The notes beneath the pieces are model-generated. The model was not told where the DNA came from, ran no database searches, and saw nothing but the letters and a program-made list of their open reading frames with translations. Below are positions 36,008 through 45,501 of a DNA stretch of 64,000 bases, one piece after another; position 1 is the first letter of the stretch, and each line of letters starts with the position of its first letter. The translations under genes and the position numbers were made by a program. This stretch comes from an uncultured Clostridia bacterium (GTDB lineage Bacteria > Bacillota > Clostridia > Christensenellales > Aristaeellaceae), in assembly GCA_934630975.1 (NCBI GenBank), contig CAKTXH010000001.1, positions 1 to 64,000 of the forward strand, read 5' to 3'.

Positions 36008-36061
36008 AAAAACTGTATGTAAACTTTGGAATGTGGAGCAGAAAAAGGAGAACCTGATCAC

Positions 36062-37681
36062 ATGATCGCAACCCAGAATATTTCCCTTTCTTACAGCGGC
36101 AAGCCGCTCTTTAAGAACGTCAACATTAAATTCACCGCCGGCAACTGCTACGGCATCATCGGCGCGAACGGAACGGGCAAATCGACGTTCCTCAAGGTGC
36201 TCTCCGGCGAACTGGAGCCGACCACGGGCGAAGTGGTGATCACCCCCGGCGAGCGCATGGCCGTGCTGCGCCAGAACCATTTTGAGTTTGACAGCTATGA
36301 AGTGCTGCAAACTGTCATCATGGGTCATAAGCGCCTGTACGAGATCATGAAGGAGAAGGACGAGCTTTACGCCAAGGAGGATTTCACTGATGCGGACGGC
36401 GAGCGCGCCAGCGAGCTGGAAGGCGAGTTTGCCGAGCTGGACGGCTGGAATGCGGAAAGCAACGCGGAAATGATTCTTACGGGCCTGGGCATCAGCCTCG
36501 ATCTTGAGCATAAGCTGATGAGCGAATTGGACGGCAGCCAGAAGGTCAAGGTGCTGCTGGCGCAGGCGCTGTTCGGCAGCCCGGATATCCTGCTGCTGGA
36601 CGAACCGACCAACTATCTGGATATTCAGTCCGTCCGCTGGCTGGAAAACTTCCTGCTGGATTTCCCGAACACCGTCATCGTGGTCAGCCACGACCGTCAC
36701 TTCCTTAACAAGGTTTGTACGCATATCTGCGATATCGACTTCGGCAAGATCCAGATGTATGTCGGCAACTACGACTTCTGGTATGAATACACCCAGATGG
36801 CGGCGCGCCAGCAGAAGGATATCAACAAGAAGAACGAGCAGAAGATCAAGGAATTGCAGGCGTTCATTCAGCGTTTCTCGGCCAACGCCAGCAAGCACAA
36901 GCAGGCGACGAGCCGCAAAAAGCTGCTGGATAACCTGCAGATGGAGAACTTCACGCCGTCTTCCCGCCGCTATCCGTATATCGCGTGGAAGCCGGATCGC
37001 GACATCGGAAACGATCTGCTGACCGTGACGAATCTTTCCAAGACGGTCAATGGCCGCAAGGTGCTCAACAACATCTCCTTCGTGCTGACTCCGGGCGACA
37101 AGGTCGCCTTTGTCGGCACGGACGAGCTGGCGCGCACCACGCTGTTCCAGATTCTCATGGGCGAAATGGAGCCGGACGAGGGCAGCTTCAAGTGGGGCGT
37201 GACCACCAGCCAGAGCTATTTCCCCAAGGACAACAGCAAATACTTTGACAACTGCGAATACAACCTGATTGACTGGCTGCGCCAGTTCTCCCAGAGCCAG
37301 TATGAAAGCGATATCCGCGGCTGGCTGGGCCGCATGCTCTTCTCCGGCGAGGAAGCACTCAAGCCTGCGCGCGTGCTCTCCGGCGGCGAAAAGGTGCGCT
37401 GCATGCTGGCGCGCACGATGCTCTCTGGCGCGAACGTGCTGATTCTTGACGAGCCGACCAACCACCTGGATCTGGAATCCATCACGGCGCTGAACAAGGG
37501 CATGATTGAATTCACCGGCTCGATGCTCTTTGCGACGCAGGATCACGAATGTATCCAGACCGTCGCCAACCGCATCATGGAGATTCTGCCGGGCGGCCTT
37601 GTGGATCGCCGCGAGAGCTATGACGATTATATCGAAAGCGAAATTGCCCTGCAGCAGCGCGCTGCGCTCATGCAGGCGTAA
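36062..37681 (+). CDS. ABC-F family ATPase (YkpA/YbiT-like)
   Basis: 539 residues, two ATP-binding cassettes and no membrane part, so it acts on ribosomes rather than as a transporter. The first cassette is complete (GANGTGKST, residues 34-42; DEPTNYLD). The linker between cassettes is helical and charged. In the second cassette the Walker A reads GTDELARTT with R358 in place of the catalytic lysine, while LSGGEKVR and DEPTNHLD are intact; the first signature reads LDGSQKVK. I recall similar departures in YkpA-type proteins, so this is probably a subfamily trait. The role in translation is not defined. Confidence 0.88.
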   Translation: MIATQNISLSYSGKPLFKNVNIKFTAGNCYGIIGANGTGKSTFLKVLSGELEPTTGEVVITPGERMAVLRQNHFEFDSYEVLQTVIMGHKRLYEIMKEKDELYAKEDFTDADGERASELEGEFAELDGWNAESNAEMILTGLGISLDLEHKLMSELDGSQKVKVLLAQALFGSPDILLLDEPTNYLDIQSVRWLENFLLDFPNTVIVVSHDRHFLNKVCTHICDIDFGKIQMYVGNYDFWYEYTQMAARQQKDINKKNEQKIKELQAFIQRFSANASKHKQATSRKKLLDNLQMENFTPSSRRYPYIAWKPDRDIGNDLLTVTNLSKTVNGRKVLNNISFVLTPGDKVAFVGTDELARTTLFQILMGEMEPDEGSFKWGVTTSQSYFPKDNSKYFDNCEYNLIDWLRQFSQSQYESDIRGWLGRMLFSGEEALKPARVLSGGEKVRCMLARTMLSGANVLILDEPTNHLDLESITALNKGMIEFTGSMLFATQDHECIQTVANRIMEILPGGLVDRRESYDDYIESEIALQQRAALMQA

Positions 37682-37739
37682 GCAGTTTTTCCATATCAGA
37701 AAAAAGTTGCCCGGTCAGCGGCACACGGCACCGTTTTTA

Positions 37740-37748
37740 TGGTATACT
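37740..37748 (+). promoter_or_regulatory. Extended -10 promoter of pgsA
   Basis: TGGTATACT: an extended -10 element (TG-N-TATACT) without a clear -35 box, about 27 bases before the pgsA start. Confidence 0.5.
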
Positions 37749-37774
37749 GGGACAACAGGAAGAGGGGAATTGCC

Positions 37775-38326
37775 GTGGAACATATCAAACAGGATCAAAT
37801 TATCAATATTCCCAACACCTTGACGGTGATTCGGATTTTGCTTTTGCCCGTCGTTGTCTGGCGGTTTATGGTCGGCGATGCGACCGGCGCGCTGATTGCG
37901 TATCTGGCCGCGATGCTGACCGACGCGCTGGACGGCATTATTGCGCGAAAGTTCAACCAGATTACGGCGCTGGGCAAGCTGCTCGATCCGCTGGCGGATA
38001 AGCTGTCGCTGGTGACGCTGCTTGGCTTGTTCGTTTCCGACGGGCAGATTCCGCTCTGGGTGCTGGCCATTATCCTCGTCAAGGAAGTGACGATGGTTAT
38101 CGGCGGCGGCGTGGCGCTCAAGCGCGGCATTGTGGTCTATGCGCTCCCCATCGGCAAAGTGACGACGGTGGTTTTTGTGCTTTCCATCATTGCGCGCTTC
38201 TTGAGCTGGACGCAGATTGCCGATACGCTGCTGTGGATTTCCGTCGCGCTGTCGATGGTTGCGCTGATCTGGTACGCCGTCGATTTGATGAAAAAACTCG
38301 GAATCAAAGCAGATTCAACAAAATAG
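37775..38326 (+). CDS. pgsA: CDP-diacylglycerol-glycerol-3-phosphate 3-phosphatidyltransferase
   Basis: 183 residues with several membrane helices. The CDP-alcohol phosphotransferase signature is exact: DALDGIIARKFNQITALGKL, then LDPLADK (D-x2-DG-x2-AR-x8-G-x3-D-x3-D). It begins with IPNTLTVIRILLLPVVVWRF, typical of PgsA. It makes phosphatidylglycerol phosphate. The start is GTG at 37775 behind AGAGGGGAA; the longer frame from 37739 overlaps the promoter. Confidence 0.93.
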   Translation: MEHIKQDQIINIPNTLTVIRILLLPVVVWRFMVGDATGALIAYLAAMLTDALDGIIARKFNQITALGKLLDPLADKLSLVTLLGLFVSDGQIPLWVLAIILVKEVTMVIGGGVALKRGIVVYALPIGKVTTVVFVLSIIARFLSWTQIADTLLWISVALSMVALIWYAVDLMKKLGIKADSTK

Positions 38327-38341
38327 TTCGCTGACTTATGG

Positions 38342-38382
38342 CGGCTCGCGGCCTTGACAAGAGGACGCGAGCCGTTTATAAT
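38342..38382 (+). promoter_or_regulatory. guaB promoter embedded in an inverted repeat / pgsA terminator stem
   Basis: TTGACA (38354-38359), a 17-bp spacer and TATAAT (38377-38382) form a consensus promoter. A perfect 9-bp inverted repeat, CGGCTCGCG (38342-38350) and CGCGAGCCG (38366-38374), encloses the -35 box and is followed by TTT. It could serve as the end of the pgsA transcript, as a repressor site, or both. Confidence 0.8.
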
Positions 38383-38455
38383 AGTCCAAATCCCATTTTT
38401 GAGTGGCTTTTCCGAACGTTTCGCTTGAAAAAGCCCGTACAGTTCAGAAAGATAA

Positions 38456-39934
<1,479 letters not shown>

Positions 39935-39956
39935 TTTCCTTTTCTGAAAACAAAAT

Positions 39957-39990
39957 GGAGCCGGACGATTTCGTGTCGCCCGGCTTTTTG
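39957..39990 (+). terminator. Terminator after guaB
   Basis: AGCCGG-ACGA and TCGC-CCGGCTTTTTG pair around TTTCG; a T-run follows. It lies between convergent guaB and dapA. Confidence 0.85.
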
Positions 39991-39995
39991 CATGC

Positions 39996-40886
39996 CTACG
40001 CAATCAACTGCGCATCTTTTAAAACCTGTTTTAATTGGCTGCGACAGGGTTCATCCATCGGGGTCAGCGGCAGACGCAGCTCGTCGTGAATCAGCCCCAT
40101 CATCGAAAGCGCCGCCTTTGCCGGAATCGGGCTGACTTGCAGGAACAAGGCGCGAATCAGCGGCATCAGTTTAAGCTGGAGCGCTTGCGCTTCGTCTATG
40201 CGGCGCTTCAGGCAGGCTTGCGTCAGTGCGCGCGTTTCCTTCGGCAGAACGTTGGAAACGACGCTGACCGCGCCGCAGCCGCCCAGCGCCATCAAGGGGA
40301 GAATCTGATCGTCGTTGCCGCAATAGACGGGAAGTTCGCCGTGCGTTTTTTCCAGAAGTTCGCTCGTCAAAGAGAGGCTGCCGCTGGCCTCTTTCAAACC
40401 GACGACGGCGGGATGGCGGCTCAATTCGGCGACAGTTTCGGCAGTCAGCCCCATACCCGTGCGCCCCGGCACATGATAGAGGATCATCGGCAGGGCGCAG
40501 GCGTCGAGAATCGCATGATAGTGACGGATAAGGCCGGACTGCGTGGTTTTGTTGTAATACGGCGTAACGCTGAGCTGACCGGCAGCGCCGAGCCTTTGTG
40601 CCTGACGGGCGTATTCGATGGCGCGGCGCGTATCGTTAGAACCTGTGCCGACGATGACGGGAATGGAATTTCCCACACATTCCAGGCCGATTTCAATGAC
40701 GCGTTCGCGTTCATCCATTGTAAGGGTGCAAGGTTCGCCGGTTGTGCCCAGGAGCACCAGCGCATCCATCTGAGCTTCCAACTGCATGGCGATCAGGCGG
40801 CGTAAAGCGGGTTCATCCAGCCGCCCATCCGGCAAAAACGGCGTGACCAGCGCGGTGGCGCAGCCGGTAAACAGAGGAGAATTCAT
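39996..40886 (-). CDS. dapA: 4-hydroxy-tetrahydrodipicolinate synthase
   Basis: 296 residues. It condenses pyruvate with aspartate semialdehyde, feeding lysine, diaminopimelate and the spore solute dipicolinate. Conserved parts: ATALVTPF, LLGTTGE (phosphate loop), YHVPGRTG with Y137, and VGLKEASG with the Schiff-base lysine K165. The start MNSPLFTGCA at 40886 follows GGGAGG. It lies downstream of asd on the same strand but behind a terminator-like hairpin, so the two may be differentially expressed. Confidence 0.95.
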   Translation of the reverse strand: MNSPLFTGCATALVTPFLPDGRLDEPALRRLIAMQLEAQMDALVLLGTTGEPCTLTMDERERVIEIGLECVGNSIPVIVGTGSNDTRRAIEYARQAQRLGAAGQLSVTPYYNKTTQSGLIRHYHAILDACALPMILYHVPGRTGMGLTAETVAELSRHPAVVGLKEASGSLSLTSELLEKTHGELPVYCGNDDQILPLMALGGCGAVSVVSNVLPKETRALTQACLKRRIDEAQALQLKLMPLIRALFLQVSPIPAKAALSMMGLIHDELRLPLTPMDEPCRSQLKQVLKDAQLIA

Positions 40887-40917
40887 CAGGCATACCTCCC
40901 GAAAGTCAAAAGGACAA

Positions 40918-41040
40918 AGAAAAGCCGCTTTGGTCAACAACTGCATCCTCAGTGTCTTCCAAAGCGGCAAAAACCATGCGTATCGGTTTGTGAAACAGGT
41001 GATGCGCTCAAAGCAGGCTTAGGGCCTGCGCTAAGGCGCA
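40918..41040 (-). promoter_or_regulatory. Attenuator-like leader between asd and dapA
   Basis: On the minus strand GCCGCTTTGG (40968-40959) pairs with CCAAAGCGGC (40933-40924), followed by TTTTCTTTG, giving a strong terminator only ~32 bases before dapA. Upstream of it two overlapping small hairpins, TGCGC-CTTA-GCGCA and GCAGGC-CCTAA-GCCTGC, share bases and cannot both form. It is either the asd terminator or a switch in front of dapA. No known riboswitch consensus is recognised. Confidence 0.6.
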
Positions 41041-41049
41041 ATCGAGCGA

Positions 41050-42135
41050 TTATTTTTTCGGAATGTAGCCCTGCGCGCAGAGCAGTTCGGCGATGAGTAC
41101 AGCGCCGCCAGCCGCGCCGCGCAGCGTATTATGAGAGAGGCCGACAAAGCGCCAGTCAAACAGCGAATCGCCGCGCAGACGGCCGAGCGAAATGCCCATA
41201 CCGTGTTCGAAATCGCGGTCAAGGCGGGTCTGAGGCCGATTATCCTCCTCAAAGTACTGAAGGAAAGGATGCGGCGCGCTCGGCAGGTTCATCTTCTGCG
41301 GCAGGCCCTCGAAGGCGCGCCAGCGCTCGATGATTTCCTCTTTCGTTGCGGGCTTTTCAAAGCTCGCCCAGCAGGTCGCCAGATGGCCGTCCGCCACGGC
41401 AACGCGGACGCAGTGCGCGCTGATGATCGGCGCTTTGGCCGGAACAATCACGCCGTTTTCCAGATGACCCCAGATTTTAAGCGGTTCCTGCTCGCTCTTT
41501 TCTTCCTCGCCGCCGATGTAGGGAATGACGTTGTCGATCATCTCCGGCCAGCGCTTGAAGGTCTTGCCCGCGCCGGAAATCGCCTGATAGGTGGAAACGA
41601 CCACGCGCGTAGGCTTGAGATCATACAGCGCCGTCAGCGCGGGCACATAGCTCTGAATGGAGCAGTTGGGCTTGACGGTGACAAAACCGACCTTTGTGCC
41701 CAGCCGCTTGCGCTGGTATTCGATCACGTCCGCGTGCTGCGGGTTCAGCTCCGGCACGATCATCGGCACATCCGGCGTGCCGCGGTGAGCGGAGTTGTTG
41801 GAAACGACAGGCGTTTCGCTCTTGGCGTAAGCGTCCTCCAGCGCGCGGATCTCGTCTTTCTTCATATCCACGGCGCAGAAAACGAAATCCACCTCGCCGG
41901 TAACGGCGGCCACATCGGAAGCGTCGCGCACGATAAGCGGGCGGACGTTCTGCGGAATCGGCCAGTCGAACGCCCAGCGATCCGCGACGGCTTCTTCATA
42001 TGTTTTTCCGGCGCTGCGCGCGGAAGCGGCGACGACGGCAATTTCAAACCACGGGTGATCGGCCAGAAGAGAAACAAAACGTTGACCCACCATGCCGGTG
42101 GCGCCGACGACGGCAACGCGCCATTTACGCTCCAT
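41050..42135 (-). CDS. asd: Aspartate-semialdehyde dehydrogenase
   Basis: 361 residues. It reduces aspartyl phosphate to aspartate semialdehyde, the substrate of DapA. The N-terminal NADP loop reads VVGATGMVGQRF, the catalytic cysteine is C158 in KPNCSIQSY and the base is H241 in ISAHCVRV. Length and motif context (VSNNSAHR, STYQAISGAG) correspond to the archaeal/fungal-type enzyme rather than the shorter classical bacterial Asd. It leads the asd-dapA pair. Confidence 0.93.
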   Translation of the reverse strand: MERKWRVAVVGATGMVGQRFVSLLADHPWFEIAVVAASARSAGKTYEEAVADRWAFDWPIPQNVRPLIVRDASDVAAVTGEVDFVFCAVDMKKDEIRALEDAYAKSETPVVSNNSAHRGTPDVPMIVPELNPQHADVIEYQRKRLGTKVGFVTVKPNCSIQSYVPALTALYDLKPTRVVVSTYQAISGAGKTFKRWPEMIDNVIPYIGGEEEKSEQEPLKIWGHLENGVIVPAKAPIISAHCVRVAVADGHLATCWASFEKPATKEEIIERWRAFEGLPQKMNLPSAPHPFLQYFEEDNRPQTRLDRDFEHGMGISLGRLRGDSLFDWRFVGLSHNTLRGAAGGAVLIAELLCAQGYIPKK

Positions 42136-42203
42136 GACGAATCCATCCTTTCAAATTTCAACGATATATTCCGCGAAAAGTCGGGAAAAAGAATGATGCG
42201 TTC

Positions 42204-42233
42204 ATCATAGCACCACAAGCGGCGCTTTGTCAA
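42204..42233 (-). promoter_or_regulatory. asd promoter
   Basis: On the minus strand TTGACA (42233-42228), an 18-bp spacer and TATGAT (42209-42204). The asd leader is then about 65 bases. Confidence 0.78.
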
Positions 42234-42336
42234 CCCCGACGCGGCAGGATTTGGCAGGCATGGCTGACCGCCCTGATAAAAAATACGCCGCGCGGGGAGG
42301 AAATGTGCGCCCCTGCTTTTCATTTTGCCTCACTTA

Positions 42337-42345
42337 TGATACAAT
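42337..42345 (+). promoter_or_regulatory. Extended -10 promoter of the M20 gene
   Basis: TGATACAAT: TG-N-TACAAT, an extended -10 element without a clear -35 box, 57 bases before the gene. The asd and M20 genes are divergent across 42136-42401, which holds no other gene. Confidence 0.5.
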
Positions 42346-42401
42346 ATAAACTTGAAAAAGTGGATGCTGAAACAGGGACACTTGAAAGAGAGGAATGGAG
42401 C

Positions 42402-43556
42402 ATGGATTTTAACGCCCTTGAAAAAGAGGCGAGTCAATATGAAAGCCGTCTGCGCGAACATCGCCGCGCGCTGCACCGCATCCCCGAACTGGGCTACGAA
42501 GAGCATGAAACGCATGTATATCTGATGCAGCAGCTCCGCGCGCTTGAGCCGGACGATTTGAAGGCGTATGCCAAGACGGGGATTCGCGCCGTGTTTCGCG
42601 GAGACGGAACGGGCCGCGTGATCGCCTTCCGCTCGGATATGGATGCGCTGCCGATCCCTGAAAAAACGGGGCGGACGTTTGCCTCCTGCCATCCGGGCAA
42701 AATGCATGCCTGCGGGCATGACGGCCACATGGCCAACCTGCTGACGTTCGCACAGTGGCTCAGCGAGCACAGGGAAAGCCTGCGCGACGACGTAGTGCTG
42801 CTCTTTCAGCCTGCGGAGGAAACCATCGGCGGCGCGAAGAACATGATTGATGAAGGCGCGCTGGAAAATCCGCACGTCGAGGCGGTTTACGGCATGCACA
42901 TGATGCCGGATGTGCCGATTGGCAAGGTTTCCACCTGCGCCGGGCCGATGATGGCGCAGACATGCGAAATGGATTTTATCATGCATGGCGTGGCAGCCCA
43001 CGGCGCGATGCCGCATTTGGGGCGCGACGCGGTGACAGCGATGGCGCATTTGCTAACGCTGCTGCAAACGACCGTTGCGCGCAGCGTTGATCCGGCGCAG
43101 CCTGCGCTGCTGACCATCGGCCATGTCGAGGCCGGGCACCAGCGCAACATCCTCGCCGAGGAAGCGAAGATGGAAGGCATCATCCGCACTTTCTCCAATG
43201 CCGTCTATGCGGGGCTTGAAGAAAGAGTCCTTCAGGATATGGCGGGCGTGGACGCGGCGTTCGGTACGAAAACCGAGATGATCAAGCGCGTCTTTTATCC
43301 GTGCGTGGAGAATGATCCGACGGAGGTGGAGCGCGTCCGCACGCTTCTGGGCGATCGTTTTGTGATGGAAAAACCGCGCATGATCGCGGAGGATTTTGCG
43401 TTTTATCAGCTGAGTGTACCCGGGGTTTTTGTTTTCTGCGGCTGCATGGATGAAAACCACACAAGCCCGCTGCATGCGGATACGTTTGATTTTGACGAGC
43501 GCGCGCTGGTCACCGGCCTTGCGCTGTTCATCGGCCTGACCGCCAGAAAGGAATAA
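42402..43556 (+). CDS. M20 family amidohydrolase
   Basis: 384 residues of the M20D amidohydrolase type (N-acyl amino acid hydrolases such as hippurate hydrolase or acetyl-diaminopimelate deacetylase). RALHRIPELGYEEHET opens the catalytic domain; metal ligands lie in MHACGHDGHM (C104, H106), FQPAEETIGGAKNMI (E pair), and ENHTSPLHADTF near the end. A dimerisation domain lies in between (MDFIMHGVAAHGAMPHLGRD). The substrate is not fixed by sequence; a neighbour in the lysine/DAP pathway (asd) is suggestive only. AGAGGA precedes the ATG by eight bases. Confidence 0.85.
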   Translation: MDFNALEKEASQYESRLREHRRALHRIPELGYEEHETHVYLMQQLRALEPDDLKAYAKTGIRAVFRGDGTGRVIAFRSDMDALPIPEKTGRTFASCHPGKMHACGHDGHMANLLTFAQWLSEHRESLRDDVVLLFQPAEETIGGAKNMIDEGALENPHVEAVYGMHMMPDVPIGKVSTCAGPMMAQTCEMDFIMHGVAAHGAMPHLGRDAVTAMAHLLTLLQTTVARSVDPAQPALLTIGHVEAGHQRNILAEEAKMEGIIRTFSNAVYAGLEERVLQDMAGVDAAFGTKTEMIKRVFYPCVENDPTEVERVRTLLGDRFVMEKPRMIAEDFAFYQLSVPGVFVFCGCMDENHTSPLHADTFDFDERALVTGLALFIGLTARKE

Positions 43557-43560
43557 GAAC

Positions 43561-44508
43561 ATGGGCTTTTTTGACAGATTGTATTACGGAAAAGCAGGCA
43601 AACGGGATTACAGCGAAATGGATATGCCGAAGAACCGCGTGTCGCTGTTTTTCATGGTGCTCAAGGATCACATTTTTGATCTGGTTAAGGTCAACCTGAT
43701 GCAGGTTGTATTCTGGATTCCGTTCCTGCTGTGGACCTATATCAATCTGGCGGCGGTGCAGAGCATCGACACGGAAACGGTGCTTGCGGGCGCGGACGGT
43801 GCGGCGGATTTGATGAGCGCGATTTCCGGCTATGTGATGATGTGGCTGCTCGGTTTGATTCCATGCATCGCCATCACCGGGCCGTCGTCCGCCGGTGCGG
43901 CGTATGTCATGCGCAACTGGGCGCGCGACCAGCATGCATTTCTGTTTTCGGATTTCAAGGATGCGTTCAAATCCAACTGGAAGCAGGCGCTCGGCGTTTC
44001 CGTGTTGACTTCGGTTGTGCCGATTGTGGCCTATACGGCCGTTTCATATTACGGCGAGATGGCTAAAGGCAGCGCGGTGATGATCCTGCCGCTGATGATC
44101 GTGCTTTCCGCGACGCTGATCTATATGCTGATGCTCCCGCTGCTCTATCCGATGATGGTCGGGTATGAGCTGAGCTTCAAGAATCTGATCAAGAACGCAT
44201 TCCTGATGGGCGCGGCGCGTTTTCCGCAGATGCTGCTGGCGCGGCTGATCACTGCCGTCCCGGTGGCGGCGCTGCTGCTGGGCATTTATGCGGGCAATGG
44301 CATTGTGATTCTGGTCGTTTCGCTGTATTATCTGCTGTTCGGCTTTGCGCTGTCCAGATTGATCTATGCGTCGTTCGCCAACGGCGTGTTCGATAAGTAC
44401 CTCAACCCGCATATCGAGGGCGCGCAGGTCGGGCAGGGGCTTCGTCCGCACAGCGAGGACGACGATCTGCCCGAGGATGATGAGAAAGACGACGAGGAGG
44501 ATGAGTAA
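43561..44508 (+). CDS. YesL/DUF624-like membrane protein
   Basis: 315 residues. A cytosolic N-terminus (MGFFDRLYYGKAGKRDYSEMD) is followed by about six membrane helices and a very acidic tail (SEDDDLPEDDEKDDEEDE). The segment ITGPSSAGAAYVMRNWARDQHAFLFSDF is characteristic of YesL-like (DUF624) proteins, which often accompany carbohydrate uptake genes, though none are nearby. Function unknown. It begins four bases after the M20 gene and is probably co-transcribed with it. Confidence 0.72.
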   Translation: MGFFDRLYYGKAGKRDYSEMDMPKNRVSLFFMVLKDHIFDLVKVNLMQVVFWIPFLLWTYINLAAVQSIDTETVLAGADGAADLMSAISGYVMMWLLGLIPCIAITGPSSAGAAYVMRNWARDQHAFLFSDFKDAFKSNWKQALGVSVLTSVVPIVAYTAVSYYGEMAKGSAVMILPLMIVLSATLIYMLMLPLLYPMMVGYELSFKNLIKNAFLMGAARFPQMLLARLITAVPVAALLLGIYAGNGIVILVVSLYYLLFGFALSRLIYASFANGVFDKYLNPHIEGAQVGQGLRPHSEDDDLPEDDEKDDEEDE

Positions 44509-44560
44509 ACCCACATGAAACGAAGCCTTTGCGGCCACAATGAAGCCGGGAGGTGGAGCC

Positions 44561-44722
44561 ATGAAGGGGTTTACGCCGCCGACCCAGCGTGAGCGCGATA
44601 AATACCGCGCGGCGCAGGAGGCAGGCCTGCTTGAACGGGTGCTGGAAGTCGGCTGGGCCGGATTGACCGCGAAGGAAAGCGGACGAATCGGCGGTCTGCT
44701 TGCACACAAAAACAGAGAGTAA
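44561..44722 (+). CDS. Small acid-soluble spore protein, alpha/beta type
   Basis: 53 residues. VGWAGLTAKESGRIGGLLAH matches the conserved second motif of alpha/beta-type SASPs (LTxxExGxIGG). These proteins coat and protect spore DNA. It is a short variant, like the ~60-residue SASPs common in Clostridia. The ATG at 44561 is preceded by GGGAGGTGG; an earlier ATG at 44540 lies before that site. It lies between the YesL-like gene and a methyltransferase gene that starts five bases later. Confidence 0.82.
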   Translation: MKGFTPPTQRERDKYRAAQEAGLLERVLEVGWAGLTAKESGRIGGLLAHKNRE

Positions 44723-44727
44723 AAAAC

Positions 44728-45483
44728 ATGTATGATGATTTTGCAAGCGTATACGATACGCTGATGGATGATTTTGATTATGACGCGTGGAGCGAGCACT
44801 ATCTGCGGCTGATTCGTTCCGTAACGGGCGAGCTGCCCCGGCGCGCGGCGGAATGTGCCTGCGGAACCGGCAGCCTGACCGTGCGGCTGGCTGAAAGCGG
44901 CATGAACGTGACGGGCGTAGATTTATCCGCCGCGATGCTGCGTCAGGCCGAAAAGAAGGCACGCGATTACGGCGTGGAGGCTGCGTTTGTCCGGCAGGAC
45001 ATGAAGAAGCTGACGCTTCCGCGCCGTGTTGGCGTTGTGCTGGCGACCTGCGACGGCGTAAACTATTTAACTGCGCCGGAGGATGTGCGCGCGTTTTTTG
45101 CCGCGGCGTATCGAAACCTGCTGCCGGGCGGCGCGCTGTGCTTCGATTGTTCGACCCGGCATAAGCTGGAGGATGTCATGGGTGACGCTTTCTTCGGCGA
45201 GGAACGGGACGGCGCGGCGGTGCTCTGGCAGAATAAACTGAATCGTGCGGAGCATCTGCTCGCAATGGATGTTACGTTCTTCGTCCGTGAGGAAGACGGA
45301 CGCTATCGACGTTTCCGCGAGCAGCATCATCAACGCGCGCATAGCGCGGCGGAACTGACGCAATGGCTTGCTGACGAGGGTTTTGAAGATGTGCGCGTGT
45401 ATGGCGAAATGCGGATGGATGCGCCGAAGGAAGACGATCTGCGCATCCACATTACGGCGAAAAAACCTGAAATAGACGGATAA
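44728..45483 (+). CDS. Class I SAM-dependent methyltransferase
   Basis: 251 residues. It starts with the usual YDDFASVYDTLMDDFDYDAW segment; motif I reads AAECACGTGSLTVRLAE, motif II VTGVDLSAAML, and LATCDGVNYL and LPGGALCFDCST follow. The class methylates small molecules, RNA or protein; the substrate is unknown. No ribosome site better than AGAGAGTAAAAAAC is seen. It is placed just ahead of hslO. Confidence 0.85.
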   Translation: MYDDFASVYDTLMDDFDYDAWSEHYLRLIRSVTGELPRRAAECACGTGSLTVRLAESGMNVTGVDLSAAMLRQAEKKARDYGVEAAFVRQDMKKLTLPRRVGVVLATCDGVNYLTAPEDVRAFFAAAYRNLLPGGALCFDCSTRHKLEDVMGDAFFGEERDGAAVLWQNKLNRAEHLLAMDVTFFVREEDGRYRRFREQHHQRAHSAAELTQWLADEGFEDVRVYGEMRMDAPKEDDLRIHITAKKPEIDG

Positions 45484-45501
45484 TTCGGAGGAATAGACGA
45501 T

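Noticed and set aside
40887..41049. Lysine riboswitch ahead of dapA
   Set aside because: The stretch is too short and lacks the conserved junction sequences of the lysine aptamer.
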